From contig NZ_LZTA01000125.1 of assembly GCF_001665875.1 (NCBI RefSeq), positions 1-42,622 on the forward strand: DNA of 42,622 bases, in the 5' to 3' direction. Within the stretch, counting starts at the first letter, position 1; every line of letters begins with the position of its first letter. A program made the position numbers and the translations under genes. Origin of the DNA: Mycobacterium sp. 852002-40037_SCH5390672. GTDB lineage: Bacteria > Actinomycetota > Actinomycetes > Mycobacteriales > Mycobacteriaceae. Of this stretch, positions 15,392-26,110 are shown in pieces. The notes under the pieces were generated by a model that worked only from the letters and a program-made list of their open reading frames with translations, was not told the origin of the DNA and ran no database searches.

Positions 15392-16396
15392 CTAGTGATC
15401 GCCCGTCAGCGCGGCGGAAGACGGTGCGGTCACGGCGGTCAGATGCCACTTGTCCAGCCAGGGCCGCACCAATTCGGCGACGGAGAATTTGGCCCGGGCC
15501 GCGCACCCGGCTTTCGGGGTGTAGGGGTCGCCGCCCCGGATGAGGATGCCGACGGCGCTGACGGTGCCGTCCTTCTCATACATATAGACCGGGCCGCCCG
15601 AGTCGCCGCACTGGCCGCTCGCCAGGAATACGACCTTGCTGCCGGTGACCTCCACGATCTGTCCGCAGGCATCGGCGCCGGAGCCCATGCCGAACTTGCA
15701 CAACTGCTTGCCGATTTGCAGGTTGGTGGCGACACCGGTGACCGGCAACGACGAGGCGATCGCCGAAGACTGGGGAATGTTGTCGCCGTCCAGCGTGATC
15801 AGCCCTATGTCGTGCTGTTCGTTGTGGACTCCCTCGCTGATCGTCTCGCTGAACGTGCCCAGCGTCGCATAGGGAATGACGCCGCCCAGGTTCATGGTCA
15901 CCCTGCTCGGTTCCCCGGGACGGTTGCAATGCCCGGCGGTGAGAATCCCGGACTTGCCGGTGCTGGTGTGCACCAGAAATCCTGCGGTACAACCCATTCC
16001 GCCGGAGCCGTCGGCATAGTCGACGTAAATTCCGGTACCCGGGCCCACGGCGCTGGCGGCGGGCAGATCGATCGGCGCCAGGACGGGCGGCGGCGGCGTC
16101 GGCTGCTGCGCCGGTGTGGCGGTACTGGGGAACAGGCAGACGGCCGCGACGAGGGCGGCGATGCTGCACACGACCGCGAGGGTGAGCAACGAGGTGTGAA
16201 TCTTGACCCGGTGTGCCTGCACGTTCGTTCCGGCGAACACGCTTCTCTTCGACTTGCGACGCCGCTCGCCGCGGCTGGGCAGGAAGCCCATCACGGCCAG
16301 CACCGCTAACACCAGGGCGCCAAGGGGCATCGCGAAGGTCCGAGCCGGCGAGTACGGCGTCCCCCAGCTCGCGACCTCCAGCGCGTACACCCTCAC
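15392..16396 (-). CDS. Membrane-anchored trypsin-like serine protease
   Basis: A 334-residue S1-family (chymotrypsin fold) peptidase. The catalytic triad is visible: His156 in LTAGHC, Asp196 in HDIGLI, and Ser266 in GQCGDSGGPV. Cys residues around the His and Ser (C157, C233, C244, C263, C298) fit disulfides and an exported domain. Two hydrophobic segments near residues 24-40 and 69-90, followed by a Pro-rich linker, indicate a membrane anchor with the protease outside. The start is GTG 16396; an in-frame ATG at 16330 would remove 22 residues but keep both segments. The gene lies between the small secreted protein and the DedA-like gene on the same strand, with gaps of 173 and 51 bases. The substrate is unknown. 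Confidence 0.88.
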   Translation of the reverse strand: MRVYALEVASWGTPYSPARTFAMPLGALVLAVLAVMGFLPSRGERRRKSKRSVFAGTNVQAHRVKIHTSLLTLAVVCSIAALVAAVCLFPSTATPAQQPTPPPPVLAPIDLPAASAVGPGTGIYVDYADGSGGMGCTAGFLVHTSTGKSGILTAGHCNRPGEPSRVTMNLGGVIPYATLGTFSETISEGVHNEQHDIGLITLDGDNIPQSSAIASSLPVTGVATNLQIGKQLCKFGMGSGADACGQIVEVTGSKVVFLASGQCGDSGGPVYMYEKDGTVSAVGILIRGGDPYTPKAGCAARAKFSVAELVRPWLDKWHLTAVTAPSSAALTGDH

Positions 16397-16447
16397 TATT
16401 AGATCGATCTTTGCCGCACCGCGGGGCGGACTGAACGAAGTTGGTGA

Positions 16448-17212
16448 TCAGCCGACGGTGGCGGGCTCGGGGGAGGGCTCGTCGTCGACGGGACGCGCAC
16501 GGCGGTGGTGCCGACGGAAGTGGCGGATCTCGATGATCAGCCCCGTCAATCCCAGCGCACTCGTGACCGCCGACACCAGATACAGCAGCGCGCTGATGTG
16601 ACCGGCGAGCGCATCGCCGAGAACCACCACGGCGGTGGTGCCGGGAAGCAAACCGGCCAGAGTCGCCACCGCGTAGGGCAGCACCCGCACGCTCGACGCG
16701 CCCGCGGCGTAGTTGAGCGCCGAGAACGGCACCGCGGGAATCAGGCGAAGTGACAAGACGGCCAGCCAGCCCCGTTGTCGCAGGCGCTCTTCCACCGTGT
16801 CGATCGAGCGGTGGCGCACCAGGCGATTCAACCGCCACCCCGCCGCGCGCACCAGCAGCATCGCGATCATCGCGCTCGCGGTACTGGCGACCACCGCGAT
16901 GCCGACGCCGAGCAGCGGGCCGAACAACAGTCCGGCCGCCAGGGTGAACGCGGTGCGCGGAATGGGCACCACCGTCACGACGATGTGGGCGATCAGGAAC
17001 GCCAGCGGGAACCACGGTCCGACGGACTGCGCCCAGTCGCGCATCAGCACCGGCGAGGGCAGCGGAAGCCGGGATGCCAGCACCACCAGCGCTGTGATGC
17101 CCACCACTGTCCAGGCGATCCGCGACCGGGACACGCTTCGCGCGGCCACGCCGATCGCGCAGCCGAGATCGCGCAGCGTTTCGGTGATTTTGCTGGTGGC
17201 GGAACCCGTCAC
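16448..17212 (-). CDS. DedA/TVP38 (VTT) family membrane protein, Rv1491c-like
   Basis: A 254-residue polytopic membrane protein. Hydrophobic spans lie near 33-52, 65-85, 88-115, 145-170 and 185-225. The central part has the VTT/SNARE-associated signature (VVPIPRTAFTLAAGLLFGP and, later, the Gly/Ala-rich ALNYAAGASS region), and the C-terminus is a charged, His/Arg-rich cytoplasmic tail. Members of this superfamily are linked to lipid scrambling or undecaprenyl-phosphate handling; the role of this one is unproven. Its place next to and divergent from mutA matches the position of Rv1491c in M. tuberculosis as I recall it. Confidence 0.88.
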   Translation of the reverse strand: MTGSATSKITETLRDLGCAIGVAARSVSRSRIAWTVVGITALVVLASRLPLPSPVLMRDWAQSVGPWFPLAFLIAHIVVTVVPIPRTAFTLAAGLLFGPLLGVGIAVVASTASAMIAMLLVRAAGWRLNRLVRHRSIDTVEERLRQRGWLAVLSLRLIPAVPFSALNYAAGASSVRVLPYAVATLAGLLPGTTAVVVLGDALAGHISALLYLVSAVTSALGLTGLIIEIRHFRRHHRRARPVDDEPSPEPATVG

Positions 17213-17392
17213 GTCTACCTAGGTTACGGGTCCTCGATGGATACGGCGTTTCGCGCGGCTGGCGTTTCCTCGGGAATCGGTCCCGCGCTGCGCGCCTGGC
17301 GGTTTTCAGCGACGAGCGGTCATCAATTAGCCTCAGTAGCTAAGTGGTATCCCCAGAGCAGTAGCCCAAATGCTGGGAAAAGGGAGCAATCG

Positions 17393-19270
17393 GTGTCCAT
17401 TGATGTACCCGAGCTCGCCGACCTGGAACAGGTTCGCGGGCGTTGGCGCAGTGCGGTTGCCGGTGTGCTGGCTAAAAGCACCCGGAAGGACCCCGAGCAG
17501 TTGGGGGACGCGCCGGAACGGCTGCTGGAAACCCCGACGTACGACGGGATTGCGATCCGCGCGCTGTATACCGCGCTCGATGAACTGCCGGAACCGCCGC
17601 TGCCGGGTGAGTGGCCCTACGTCCGCGGCGGCGATGCGCTGCGGGATGTCAAGTCCGGCTGGGCGGTCGCCGAGGCTTTCCCGGCCACCCCGGTGCCCGG
17701 TGTAGCGGCAAAGGACGTCAACTCCGCGGTGCTGGACGCGCTCGGCAACGGGGCCAGCGCGCTGGTCTTGGGGATCGGTGAATCGGGCGTGGCGCCCGAC
17801 CAGCTGGGCGAGACGCTCGCGGGTGTCTACCTGAGCATGGCGCCGCTGATCCTGGAAGCCGGCGCCGACTACCCGGCGGCCAGCGACGTGGCGTTGGCGC
17901 TGGTGGACGGGGTGGAACCCGACCAGCGCGCCACCTTGTCGATCGACCTGGGCGCCGACCCGCTGAGTGCGGCGCAAAGTGGCCGGCCCGCGCCGAAGAT
18001 CGAGGACGTGGTTGCCGTGGCCAAGCGGGCCGCCGGTCATGCCGGCGTGCGCGCCATCACCGTCGACGGGCCGGCTTTCCATAATCTCGGTGCCAACGCG
18101 ACGTGGGAGCTCGCCGCCGGTGTCGCGGCCGCGGTGAGTTACCTGCGGGTGCTTACCGAATCGGGGTTGTCAATCGGCGAGGCGTTGCGGCAGATCAGCT
18201 TCCGGTTCGCCGCCGATGACGACCAGTTCATGACGATCGCCAAGTTCCGCGCGGCACGTAATTTGTGGGCGCGGGTCGCCGAAGTTCTCGGTGAGCCCGA
18301 TGCCGGCGCGGCCGTCCTCCACGCCGAGACGTCGCTGCCGATGATGACCCAGCGCGACCCGTGGGTGAACATGCTGCGCTGCACCCTGGCCGCGTTCGGG
18401 GCCGGTGTCGGTGGCGCCGACTCCGTGCTGGTGTTTCCGTTCGACGTAGCGATCGACGGCGGATTCCCAGACATCGCAACGAGTTTCGCGCGTCGCATCG
18501 CGCGTAACACGCAGCTGCTGCTTCTCGAAGAGTCACATGTGGGGCGCGTCCTGGACCCGGCCGGTGGTTCGTGGTTCGTGGAGGACCTCACCCGCCGCCT
18601 GGCCGAGCAGGCCTGGGCGCATTTCCAGGCCATCGAGGCGCACGGCGGGTTCCCGGAAGCCGGCGACTTCATCGCCGGTCAGATCGCCGAGGTAGCAGCC
18701 CGCCGCAGCGACGACATCGCTCACCGCCGGACCGCGATCACCGGTGTCAACGAGTTTCCGAACCTCACCGAACCGCCTCTGCCGCAAAGCGACTCGAGGT
18801 ATTCACCGCTCGCCGCCGGAAAGCTGGTGCGTTACGCCGTGGAGTTCGAAGCGTTGCGGGACCGCTCCGACGCCTACCTGGCCCGGACCGGATCACGCCC
18901 GCAAGCGCTGTTGCTGCCCCTGGGGCCGTTGGCCGAGAACAATATCCGCGCAACATTCGCCTCGAACCTGTTGGCATCCGGCGGCATCGAGGCCATCAAC
19001 CCGGGAACGGTCGACGCCGACGGTATTGCGTCGGCGGTGGCCGCAGCGGGTGCGCCGACGGCGGCGGTCATCTGCGGCACCGACAAGCGCTACCAGGATG
19101 AGGCTTCAGACGTCGTGCGCGCGGCCCGAAACGCCGGCATTGCGCGGGTCTATCTGGCCGGGCCCGAAAAGGCCGTTGCCGATGCCGAGCACCAACCGGA
19201 CCAATTCCTGACCGCGAAAATCAATGCGGTCGAAGCTCTGTCGGATCTGCTCACGAGGCTGGGGGCGTAG
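17393..19270 (+). CDS. mutA: Methylmalonyl-CoA mutase small (beta) subunit
   Basis: 625 residues, close to the M. tuberculosis MutA length of about 615. It has the mutase TIM-barrel domain and a C-terminal flavodoxin-like domain that lacks the cobalamin-ligating DxHxxG motif, as expected of the non-catalytic partner. The GTG start at 17393 is preceded by AGGGAG; the open frame continues further upstream but is not coding-like there and overlaps the divergent gene. It pairs with MutB to interconvert (R)-methylmalonyl-CoA and succinyl-CoA, linking propionate and cholesterol degradation with methyl-branched lipid synthesis. It is the first gene of a mutA-mutB-meaB operon (gaps of 5 and 0 bases). 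A short inverted repeat, TTAGC/GCTAA, lies at 17327-17343 upstream. Confidence 0.97.
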   Translation: MSIDVPELADLEQVRGRWRSAVAGVLAKSTRKDPEQLGDAPERLLETPTYDGIAIRALYTALDELPEPPLPGEWPYVRGGDALRDVKSGWAVAEAFPATPVPGVAAKDVNSAVLDALGNGASALVLGIGESGVAPDQLGETLAGVYLSMAPLILEAGADYPAASDVALALVDGVEPDQRATLSIDLGADPLSAAQSGRPAPKIEDVVAVAKRAAGHAGVRAITVDGPAFHNLGANATWELAAGVAAAVSYLRVLTESGLSIGEALRQISFRFAADDDQFMTIAKFRAARNLWARVAEVLGEPDAGAAVLHAETSLPMMTQRDPWVNMLRCTLAAFGAGVGGADSVLVFPFDVAIDGGFPDIATSFARRIARNTQLLLLEESHVGRVLDPAGGSWFVEDLTRRLAEQAWAHFQAIEAHGGFPEAGDFIAGQIAEVAARRSDDIAHRRTAITGVNEFPNLTEPPLPQSDSRYSPLAAGKLVRYAVEFEALRDRSDAYLARTGSRPQALLLPLGPLAENNIRATFASNLLASGGIEAINPGTVDADGIASAVAAAGAPTAAVICGTDKRYQDEASDVVRAARNAGIARVYLAGPEKAVADAEHQPDQFLTAKINAVEALSDLLTRLGA

Positions 19271-19275
19271 TAACG

Positions 19276-21537
<2,262 letters not shown>

Positions 21538-22527
21538 ATGGCTTCGCAACGGAACGACTCCGTGGATCGGTTGGCCGAGGCGGTCCGCAACGGTGACCGC
21601 GCGGCGTTGCCGCGGGCCATCACGCTGCTGGAGTCCACCCGCGCCGACCATCGCGAGAAGGCGCAGCAGCTGCTGCTGCAGCTGACGCCGGACGCCGGTG
21701 ATGCGTATCGGGTCGGCATCACCGGAATCCCCGGGGTGGGAAAGTCCACTGGCATCGAGGCCCTCGGCATGCATCTGATCGAACTGGGCCATCGAGTGGC
21801 GGTGTTGGCCGTCGACCCGTCGTCGACACGAACCGGCGGCTCCATCCTCGGCGACAAAACCAGGATGGCGCGCCTGGCAATGCATCCGGATGCATACATT
21901 CGGCCGTCGCCCACGTCGGGCACCCTCGGCGGAGTGGCCAAGGCCACCCGCGAAACGGCGGTCCTGCTGGAGGCCGCTGGCTTCGACGTGATCCTCATCG
22001 AAACCGTCGGGGTCGGTCAGTCCGAGGTGACGGTGGCCAACATGGTCGATACCTTCGTGCTGTTGACCCTGGCGCGCGGCGGCGATCAACTGCAGGGCAT
22101 CAAAAAGGGAGTGCTGGAACTCGCCGACATCGTCGTGGTGAACAAGGCCGACGGGGATCACGTCGCCGAGGCCCGGTCGGCCGCGCGCGAGCTGTCAGGG
22201 GCGATCAGGTTGATACATCCGCGTGAAACGCTCTGGCGGCCGCCCGTTCTCACGATGAGCGCGGCCGAGGGGACCGGCCTCAAAGAATTGTGGGACACCG
22301 TCGAACATCATCGGCAGGTCCTGCGCGACGCGGGGGAGTTCGAGGCGCGCCGCCGGGCCCAGCTGGTCGACTGGACCTGGCAGATGGTGCGCGACACGGT
22401 CCTGGACCGGCTGGTATCCAGCCCGGCGGTGCGCAAGATCCGCGCGGACGTGGAGCGAAAGGTCAAGGCGGGGGAGCTAACTCCCGCGCTGGCGGCCCAG
22501 CAAATATTGACGGCCGCGTCGACCTAA
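21538..22527 (+). CDS. meaB: Methylmalonyl-CoA mutase G-protein chaperone (MeaB/ArgK family)
   Basis: 329 residues. The SIMIBI-class GTPase shows the P-loop GIPGVGKST, the region ETVGVGQSE after the DPSS segment, and the NKAD base-recognition motif. MeaB proteins gate loading of adenosylcobalamin onto the mutase and protect it from inactivation; older annotation as an arginine/ornithine kinase (ArgK) is misleading. The ATG follows the mutB stop with no gap. In M. tuberculosis the corresponding gene (Rv1496) is, as I recall, separated from mutB by the mazEF4 genes. Here there is no insertion, so this arrangement is probably closer to the ancestral one. Confidence 0.96.
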   Translation: MASQRNDSVDRLAEAVRNGDRAALPRAITLLESTRADHREKAQQLLLQLTPDAGDAYRVGITGIPGVGKSTGIEALGMHLIELGHRVAVLAVDPSSTRTGGSILGDKTRMARLAMHPDAYIRPSPTSGTLGGVAKATRETAVLLEAAGFDVILIETVGVGQSEVTVANMVDTFVLLTLARGGDQLQGIKKGVLELADIVVVNKADGDHVAEARSAARELSGAIRLIHPRETLWRPPVLTMSAAEGTGLKELWDTVEHHRQVLRDAGEFEARRRAQLVDWTWQMVRDTVLDRLVSSPAVRKIRADVERKVKAGELTPALAAQQILTAAST

Positions 22528-22590
22528 CGGATAGATAAACAATGTGGATTTCGCTCCTACGGGGTGTGTAATCCAAGTAAATTCAAAAGT

Positions 22591-23874
22591 GTGACGGTGG
22601 ATATCAGAGTCGATCGCCGCGCGGTCCGTGTCCACGATGACCTTGACGCAGGTCATCGTGTGTCCGGCGCGGCGGACTCACACTTCGGTTGCGTCGTTCG
22701 TAGCTTCGCTGGCATGTTCCCGGCCCGCCGGTTCGGCGGTGGGGCGCTAGCCGTGTATGTCGACGGCCAGCCTGTCGTGGACGTCTGGACGGGTTGGGCC
22801 GACCGGGGCGGCCAGCGCCCGTGGACGGAGAACACCGCCCCGATGGTTTTCTCGGCGACCAAGGGCATGGCCGCCACCGTCATCCATCGGCTCGCTGACC
22901 GGGGGTTGATCGACTACGAGGCTCCCGTCGCCGAATACTGGCGCGAGTTCGCGGCCAACGGCAAGGCCGACCTGACCGTGCGCCAGGTGATGCAACACCA
23001 GGCCGGCCTGTCGGGCCTGCGGGGCGCCACCCAGGAAGAACTGCTCGATCACGTCGTGATGGAGGAGAAGCTGGCCGCGGCGGCTCCCGGACGGCTGCTG
23101 GGCAAATCGGCGTACCACGCGCTGACGTTCGGCTGGCTAATGTCGGGCCTGGGCCGGGCCGTAACGGGTAAGGGCATGGGCACGCTGATCCGCGAGGAAC
23201 TCGCCGAGCCGTTGGGCACCGACGGCCTGCACCTCGGCCGGCCGCCGGCTGAGGCGCCGACGCGGGTCGCCGAGATCATCGGCCCGCAAAATATGATCAG
23301 AAACCCGGTCGTCAGCTATGTGACGCGCAAGGTCGCCAACGAGATGTCCGGGGCATACCGGTCGATGTACTTCAAGGGCCTGATCGCCGCCGTCCAGGGC
23401 GACACCCCCTTGCTGGATGCTGAGATCCCCGCGGCCAATGGCGTAGCCACGGCGCGCGGGCTGGCCCGGATGTATGGCGCCATCGCCAATGGTGGCGAGG
23501 TTGACGGCATCCGGTTCCTTTCCCGCGAGCTGGTCGCGGGTCTGACGGGAGAGCGGAGCCTGCGACCGGACCGAAACATCTACGTGCCGTTGGCTTTCCA
23601 CTTGGGTTATCACAGCTTGCCGCTCGGCAGCGTGATGCCAGGCTTCGGTCACGTCGGGCTGGGCGGTTCGGTCGGCTGGGCCGATCCCGCCTCGGGGGTG
23701 GCCTTCTCGCTGGTACATAACCGGCTGTTGACGCCCCTGGTGATGACCGATCACGCGGCGTTCGTCGGAATCTATGCGTTGATCCGCAGGGCTGCGGACA
23801 AGGTGCGCAACCGCGGATTCCGTCCGGTCACCGAGTTCGGGGCGCCGTTCTACGAGCAAGCCGTCGCCGGCTGA
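22591..23874 (+). CDS. lipL: Esterase/lipase LipL, beta-lactamase fold
   Basis: 427 residues from GTG 22591, very close to M. tuberculosis LipL (Rv1497, about 429). The class C beta-lactamase-like fold shows the SxxK motif SATK with the nucleophile at residue 88, Tyr175 in YHALTFGW as the likely general base, and a GGGAL motif near 49-53. The family hydrolyses short to medium acyl esters and is reported as cell-surface associated, although no classical signal peptide is visible here. GTG 22591 is chosen because the M. tuberculosis protein begins at about this point; an in-frame ATG-like start at 22564 is less likely. It follows meaB by 63 bases and may be read from the same transcript. Strong hairpins follow the stop. 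Confidence 0.93.
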   Translation: MTVDIRVDRRAVRVHDDLDAGHRVSGAADSHFGCVVRSFAGMFPARRFGGGALAVYVDGQPVVDVWTGWADRGGQRPWTENTAPMVFSATKGMAATVIHRLADRGLIDYEAPVAEYWREFAANGKADLTVRQVMQHQAGLSGLRGATQEELLDHVVMEEKLAAAAPGRLLGKSAYHALTFGWLMSGLGRAVTGKGMGTLIREELAEPLGTDGLHLGRPPAEAPTRVAEIIGPQNMIRNPVVSYVTRKVANEMSGAYRSMYFKGLIAAVQGDTPLLDAEIPAANGVATARGLARMYGAIANGGEVDGIRFLSRELVAGLTGERSLRPDRNIYVPLAFHLGYHSLPLGSVMPGFGHVGLGGSVGWADPASGVAFSLVHNRLLTPLVMTDHAAFVGIYALIRRAADKVRNRGFRPVTEFGAPFYEQAVAG

Positions 23875-23886
23875 CGACGTCGGGCC

Positions 23887-23913
23887 ATGGGGTGACAAAT
23901 GTCACAACCCCAT
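23887..23913. promoter_or_regulatory. CRP-like palindrome / hairpin after lipL
   Basis: The palindrome GGTGACAAATGTCACA (23891-23906) differs from the CRP/Rv3676 consensus TGTGA-N6-TCACA only at the first base. It is nested in an outer ATGGGG/CCCCAT repeat, which makes a hairpin as well. It begins 13 bases after the lipL stop and about 345 bases before the next gene, so it may be a terminator, a CRP site for the downstream gene, or both. Confidence 0.45.
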
Positions 23914-24071
23914 TTCGAGGTCCATCGAAAGATGGAACGTGACTCCGGTTGGCGTTCAAGGGCTTTCACGACCAAATCCATAGCATCGTTCGCAAGTCTT
24001 CCGGCCGTTCGTCGTGACGCAGCTTTTGCCACAATCCTCACTACCTAGAGGGCGCGGGCGACGCGCGGTGA

Positions 24072-24112
24072 CACGTCACTGCATCGCGGAGTGATCGCGG
24101 TGCAGTGACGTG
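24072..24112. terminator. Very stable 12-bp-plus hairpin
   Basis: CACGTCACTGCA and TGCAGTGACGTG pair perfectly over 12 bases. The stem continues inward through TCGCGG / TCGCGG pairing with two G-T wobbles to a loop of about five bases, giving about 18 pairs. It is the strongest hairpin noticed in the window, with no T-run. It probably insulates the lipL transcript from the glycosyltransferase gene. Apart from this and the CRP-like site, the 23875-24224 gap holds nothing recognisable. Confidence 0.65.
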
Positions 24113-24224
24113 CTCGCACGCCGATGGGATCAAAGGTCGCCCGAAGCGGTGAAGAACCGGCAATAATGGCCGTTGCCCTGATGTCGCCTGTGCGCCCACA
24201 ACATCCGAAAGGTTTGGATCCGCC

Positions 24225-24254
24225 ATGAAATCTGACCTGGCGCTACACCCATGA
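24225..24254 (+). CDS. Nine-codon upstream ORF overlapping the next start
   Basis: ATG 24225 opens a frame reading MKSDLALHP and stopping at TGA 24252-24254, which overlaps the ATG of the following gene (ATGA). Such an upstream ORF can couple translation or act as a leader. The SD is weak (AAAGG about 12 bases upstream), so it could also be chance. Confidence 0.25.
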   Translation: MKSDLALHP

Positions 24255-25993
24255 TTGAAGCGCTTGGGATCGCGATGGTGAAGAACGAGGCCGACGTCAT
24301 CGAGGCTTTTGTTCGACATAACTTGGGCTACATGGATGCGCTGGTCATAGTCGATAACGACTCGGTTGATGACACCCGCAACATTCTCGTGCGGTTGCAG
24401 CGGGAGGGATTACCCATAATCTTGTTCGATGATCCGGTAGTGGGTTACTTTCAAGCCGAGATCATGACTGCCGTGTATCGGAAGGTTGTGCCTAACTTCA
24501 AGCCGCGTTATGTGTTTTTACTGGATGCTGATGAGTTTGTCGTCGCGCCCTCGCGGGAGGCGTTGTGCGCTCAATTACAATCGATGCGTCCGGGTACCCA
24601 AGCCCAGTATTGCTGGCGCACCTACATCCCCGCTCCAACGGGACTCGAAGGGGATGCTTCAGATCCCTTACGAAGCATCACCCACCGGAAGGCGGAGGAG
24701 CGCTCCTGGTGGAAACCGATCATCGTCACCAAGCCGAAGATCGATATGAAACTGCGGATCAAGCAAGGCAACCATGACGTCACGTACGCCGGCCGGCCAC
24801 TTCGCAAAAGGAAGCTGAGGGACGTGACGATAGCCCACTTTCCGGTCCGAAGCGTCGACCAGTTCACCAGCAAAATCGTGGTTGGCTGGATCGCCAATTT
24901 GGAGCGGAATCGCTACCGGCTCGACCTAGCACACGCGATTCACTGGAAGGTGGTTTACGAGCGGATTATTCGCGGACCTTCGTTTACCGCGGAGGACTTG
25001 ACCCGCGAAGCGCTCAAATATGCGGACTCCTCCGGGACGGAACTAACGTGGCCACGCGACGTGGTCCCTGACCCCGTTGCGCCGGGTTATGAGAGGTTGA
25101 CCGCGCAACCGGCTGTCAGCTGCACTCCGCTCCAAAAAGTCGTGAGGTCCATCGACAGGATATTCAATCCTGAGGCCGACGTCTCCGGTCTGGAGTCTGA
25201 CATCCGATCCCTGAAGAATTCGCGCGGGAAGATTGCGGCATGGCGACATGTAAAGGGGCAGTTCGGGAAGGGCGGAGGATCGGAGACGGTTTTACACGCG
25301 GATTTACCACCCTTTCGCTATCTTGCGGAGCGCCATTGTCCTGCATCCGTCTTGGCGATCGGCCGGGGCTCGGGGGCGTACCTGAAGTTTTTCGCTTCTT
25401 ATGGAGCGACGCGGATAACCGGCGTCGACAGCTGCGACCGACGACCAACCTACCTTGGAGCCGACGAATACGTGCAGGCCGATCTCGTGGAACCCGTGGA
25501 CCTCGCCGAAACCTTTGATCTGGTGATGTGTGTGGACCCGCCGCAACGTATCCCCGCGGAGTCGGAACCCACTCTTGTCGAGAGCATCGTGCGCCATGCG
25601 CGTGAGCGCATCGTCCTTTCTGGCGCGCCGACGGGGCGGTCCGGAGGAAGCAATTTCAACGGGCGGCCGATGTCACACTGGCTCGACTTGTTTGCGTCGG
25701 CTGGATGGCATCCTTGCCTATTCGATTCATCTACGCTGCAATCGCTTTCGACCTTTCCATGGTTTCGTAGCGGCCTCGTGGTGCTCACGCGCGACAGTGC
25801 GGACGCCGGGATTGCGCGCGAACGCTTGATGGACTCCGAACATCGGTCGATCAAACGGAACAAGCAGCGGCAGGCCGTTATCACTCACTCGTTTGCCGAC
25901 GAAGAGGCTAAACTGTTGGCTCATCGGGATTCTCGGGTCGTGGCTGCCGCGAACGTATGGCTGCGCGCACTAATATCGCATGCTTGGAAATGA
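24251..25993 (+). CDS. Glycosyltransferase (GT2-like) fused to a SAM methyltransferase-like domain
   Basis: 580 residues with two parts. Residues 1-280 look like the Glyco_tranf_2_4/GT92-like fold. They show MVKNEADVIEAFVRHNL at the start, VDNDSVDDT, and FLLDADEFV (a DxD-type metal/nucleotide-sugar motif). After a linker, residues about 335-520 resemble a class I methyltransferase, with the Gly-rich loop AIGRGSGAY and the acidic VTGVD-like position (ITGVDSCD). A fused enzyme could add a sugar and methylate it, or the second domain could be structural; its later motifs are weak. There is no signal peptide. G+C is uneven and locally low (43% in one 60-base line), unlike the mut genes. It is the first gene of the glycoconjugate region. 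GT activity is likely; the substrate is unknown. Confidence 0.8.
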   Translation: MIEALGIAMVKNEADVIEAFVRHNLGYMDALVIVDNDSVDDTRNILVRLQREGLPIILFDDPVVGYFQAEIMTAVYRKVVPNFKPRYVFLLDADEFVVAPSREALCAQLQSMRPGTQAQYCWRTYIPAPTGLEGDASDPLRSITHRKAEERSWWKPIIVTKPKIDMKLRIKQGNHDVTYAGRPLRKRKLRDVTIAHFPVRSVDQFTSKIVVGWIANLERNRYRLDLAHAIHWKVVYERIIRGPSFTAEDLTREALKYADSSGTELTWPRDVVPDPVAPGYERLTAQPAVSCTPLQKVVRSIDRIFNPEADVSGLESDIRSLKNSRGKIAAWRHVKGQFGKGGGSETVLHADLPPFRYLAERHCPASVLAIGRGSGAYLKFFASYGATRITGVDSCDRRPTYLGADEYVQADLVEPVDLAETFDLVMCVDPPQRIPAESEPTLVESIVRHARERIVLSGAPTGRSGGSNFNGRPMSHWLDLFASAGWHPCLFDSSTLQSLSTFPWFRSGLVVLTRDSADAGIARERLMDSEHRSIKRNKQRQAVITHSFADEEAKLLAHRDSRVVAAANVWLRALISHAWK

Positions 25994-26110
25994 CTTGACC
26001 GTCTATTGCTCACCGTGGGGCGTGATTCCTGGCGTGCCGCCGTCGGCGGATACCGCCTGGGACCACCCATACCGTCAACGCGCAGCCATTCACCATGAAA
26101 TACTTCGACG

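Noticed and set aside
16775..17392. Upstream in-frame extension of mutA by about 206 codons
   Set aside because: It overlaps the divergent DedA-like gene and lacks family similarity; GTG 17393 with AGGGAG gives the normal protein length.
17213..17392. Cobalamin riboswitch upstream of mutA
   Set aside because: The gap is only 180 bases and no B12-box-like conserved sequence was recognised; only a five-base inverted repeat is visible.
26095..26110. ATG 26095 as start of the ABC ATPase
   Set aside because: It is out of frame with the Walker A motif; GTG 26111 is in frame.
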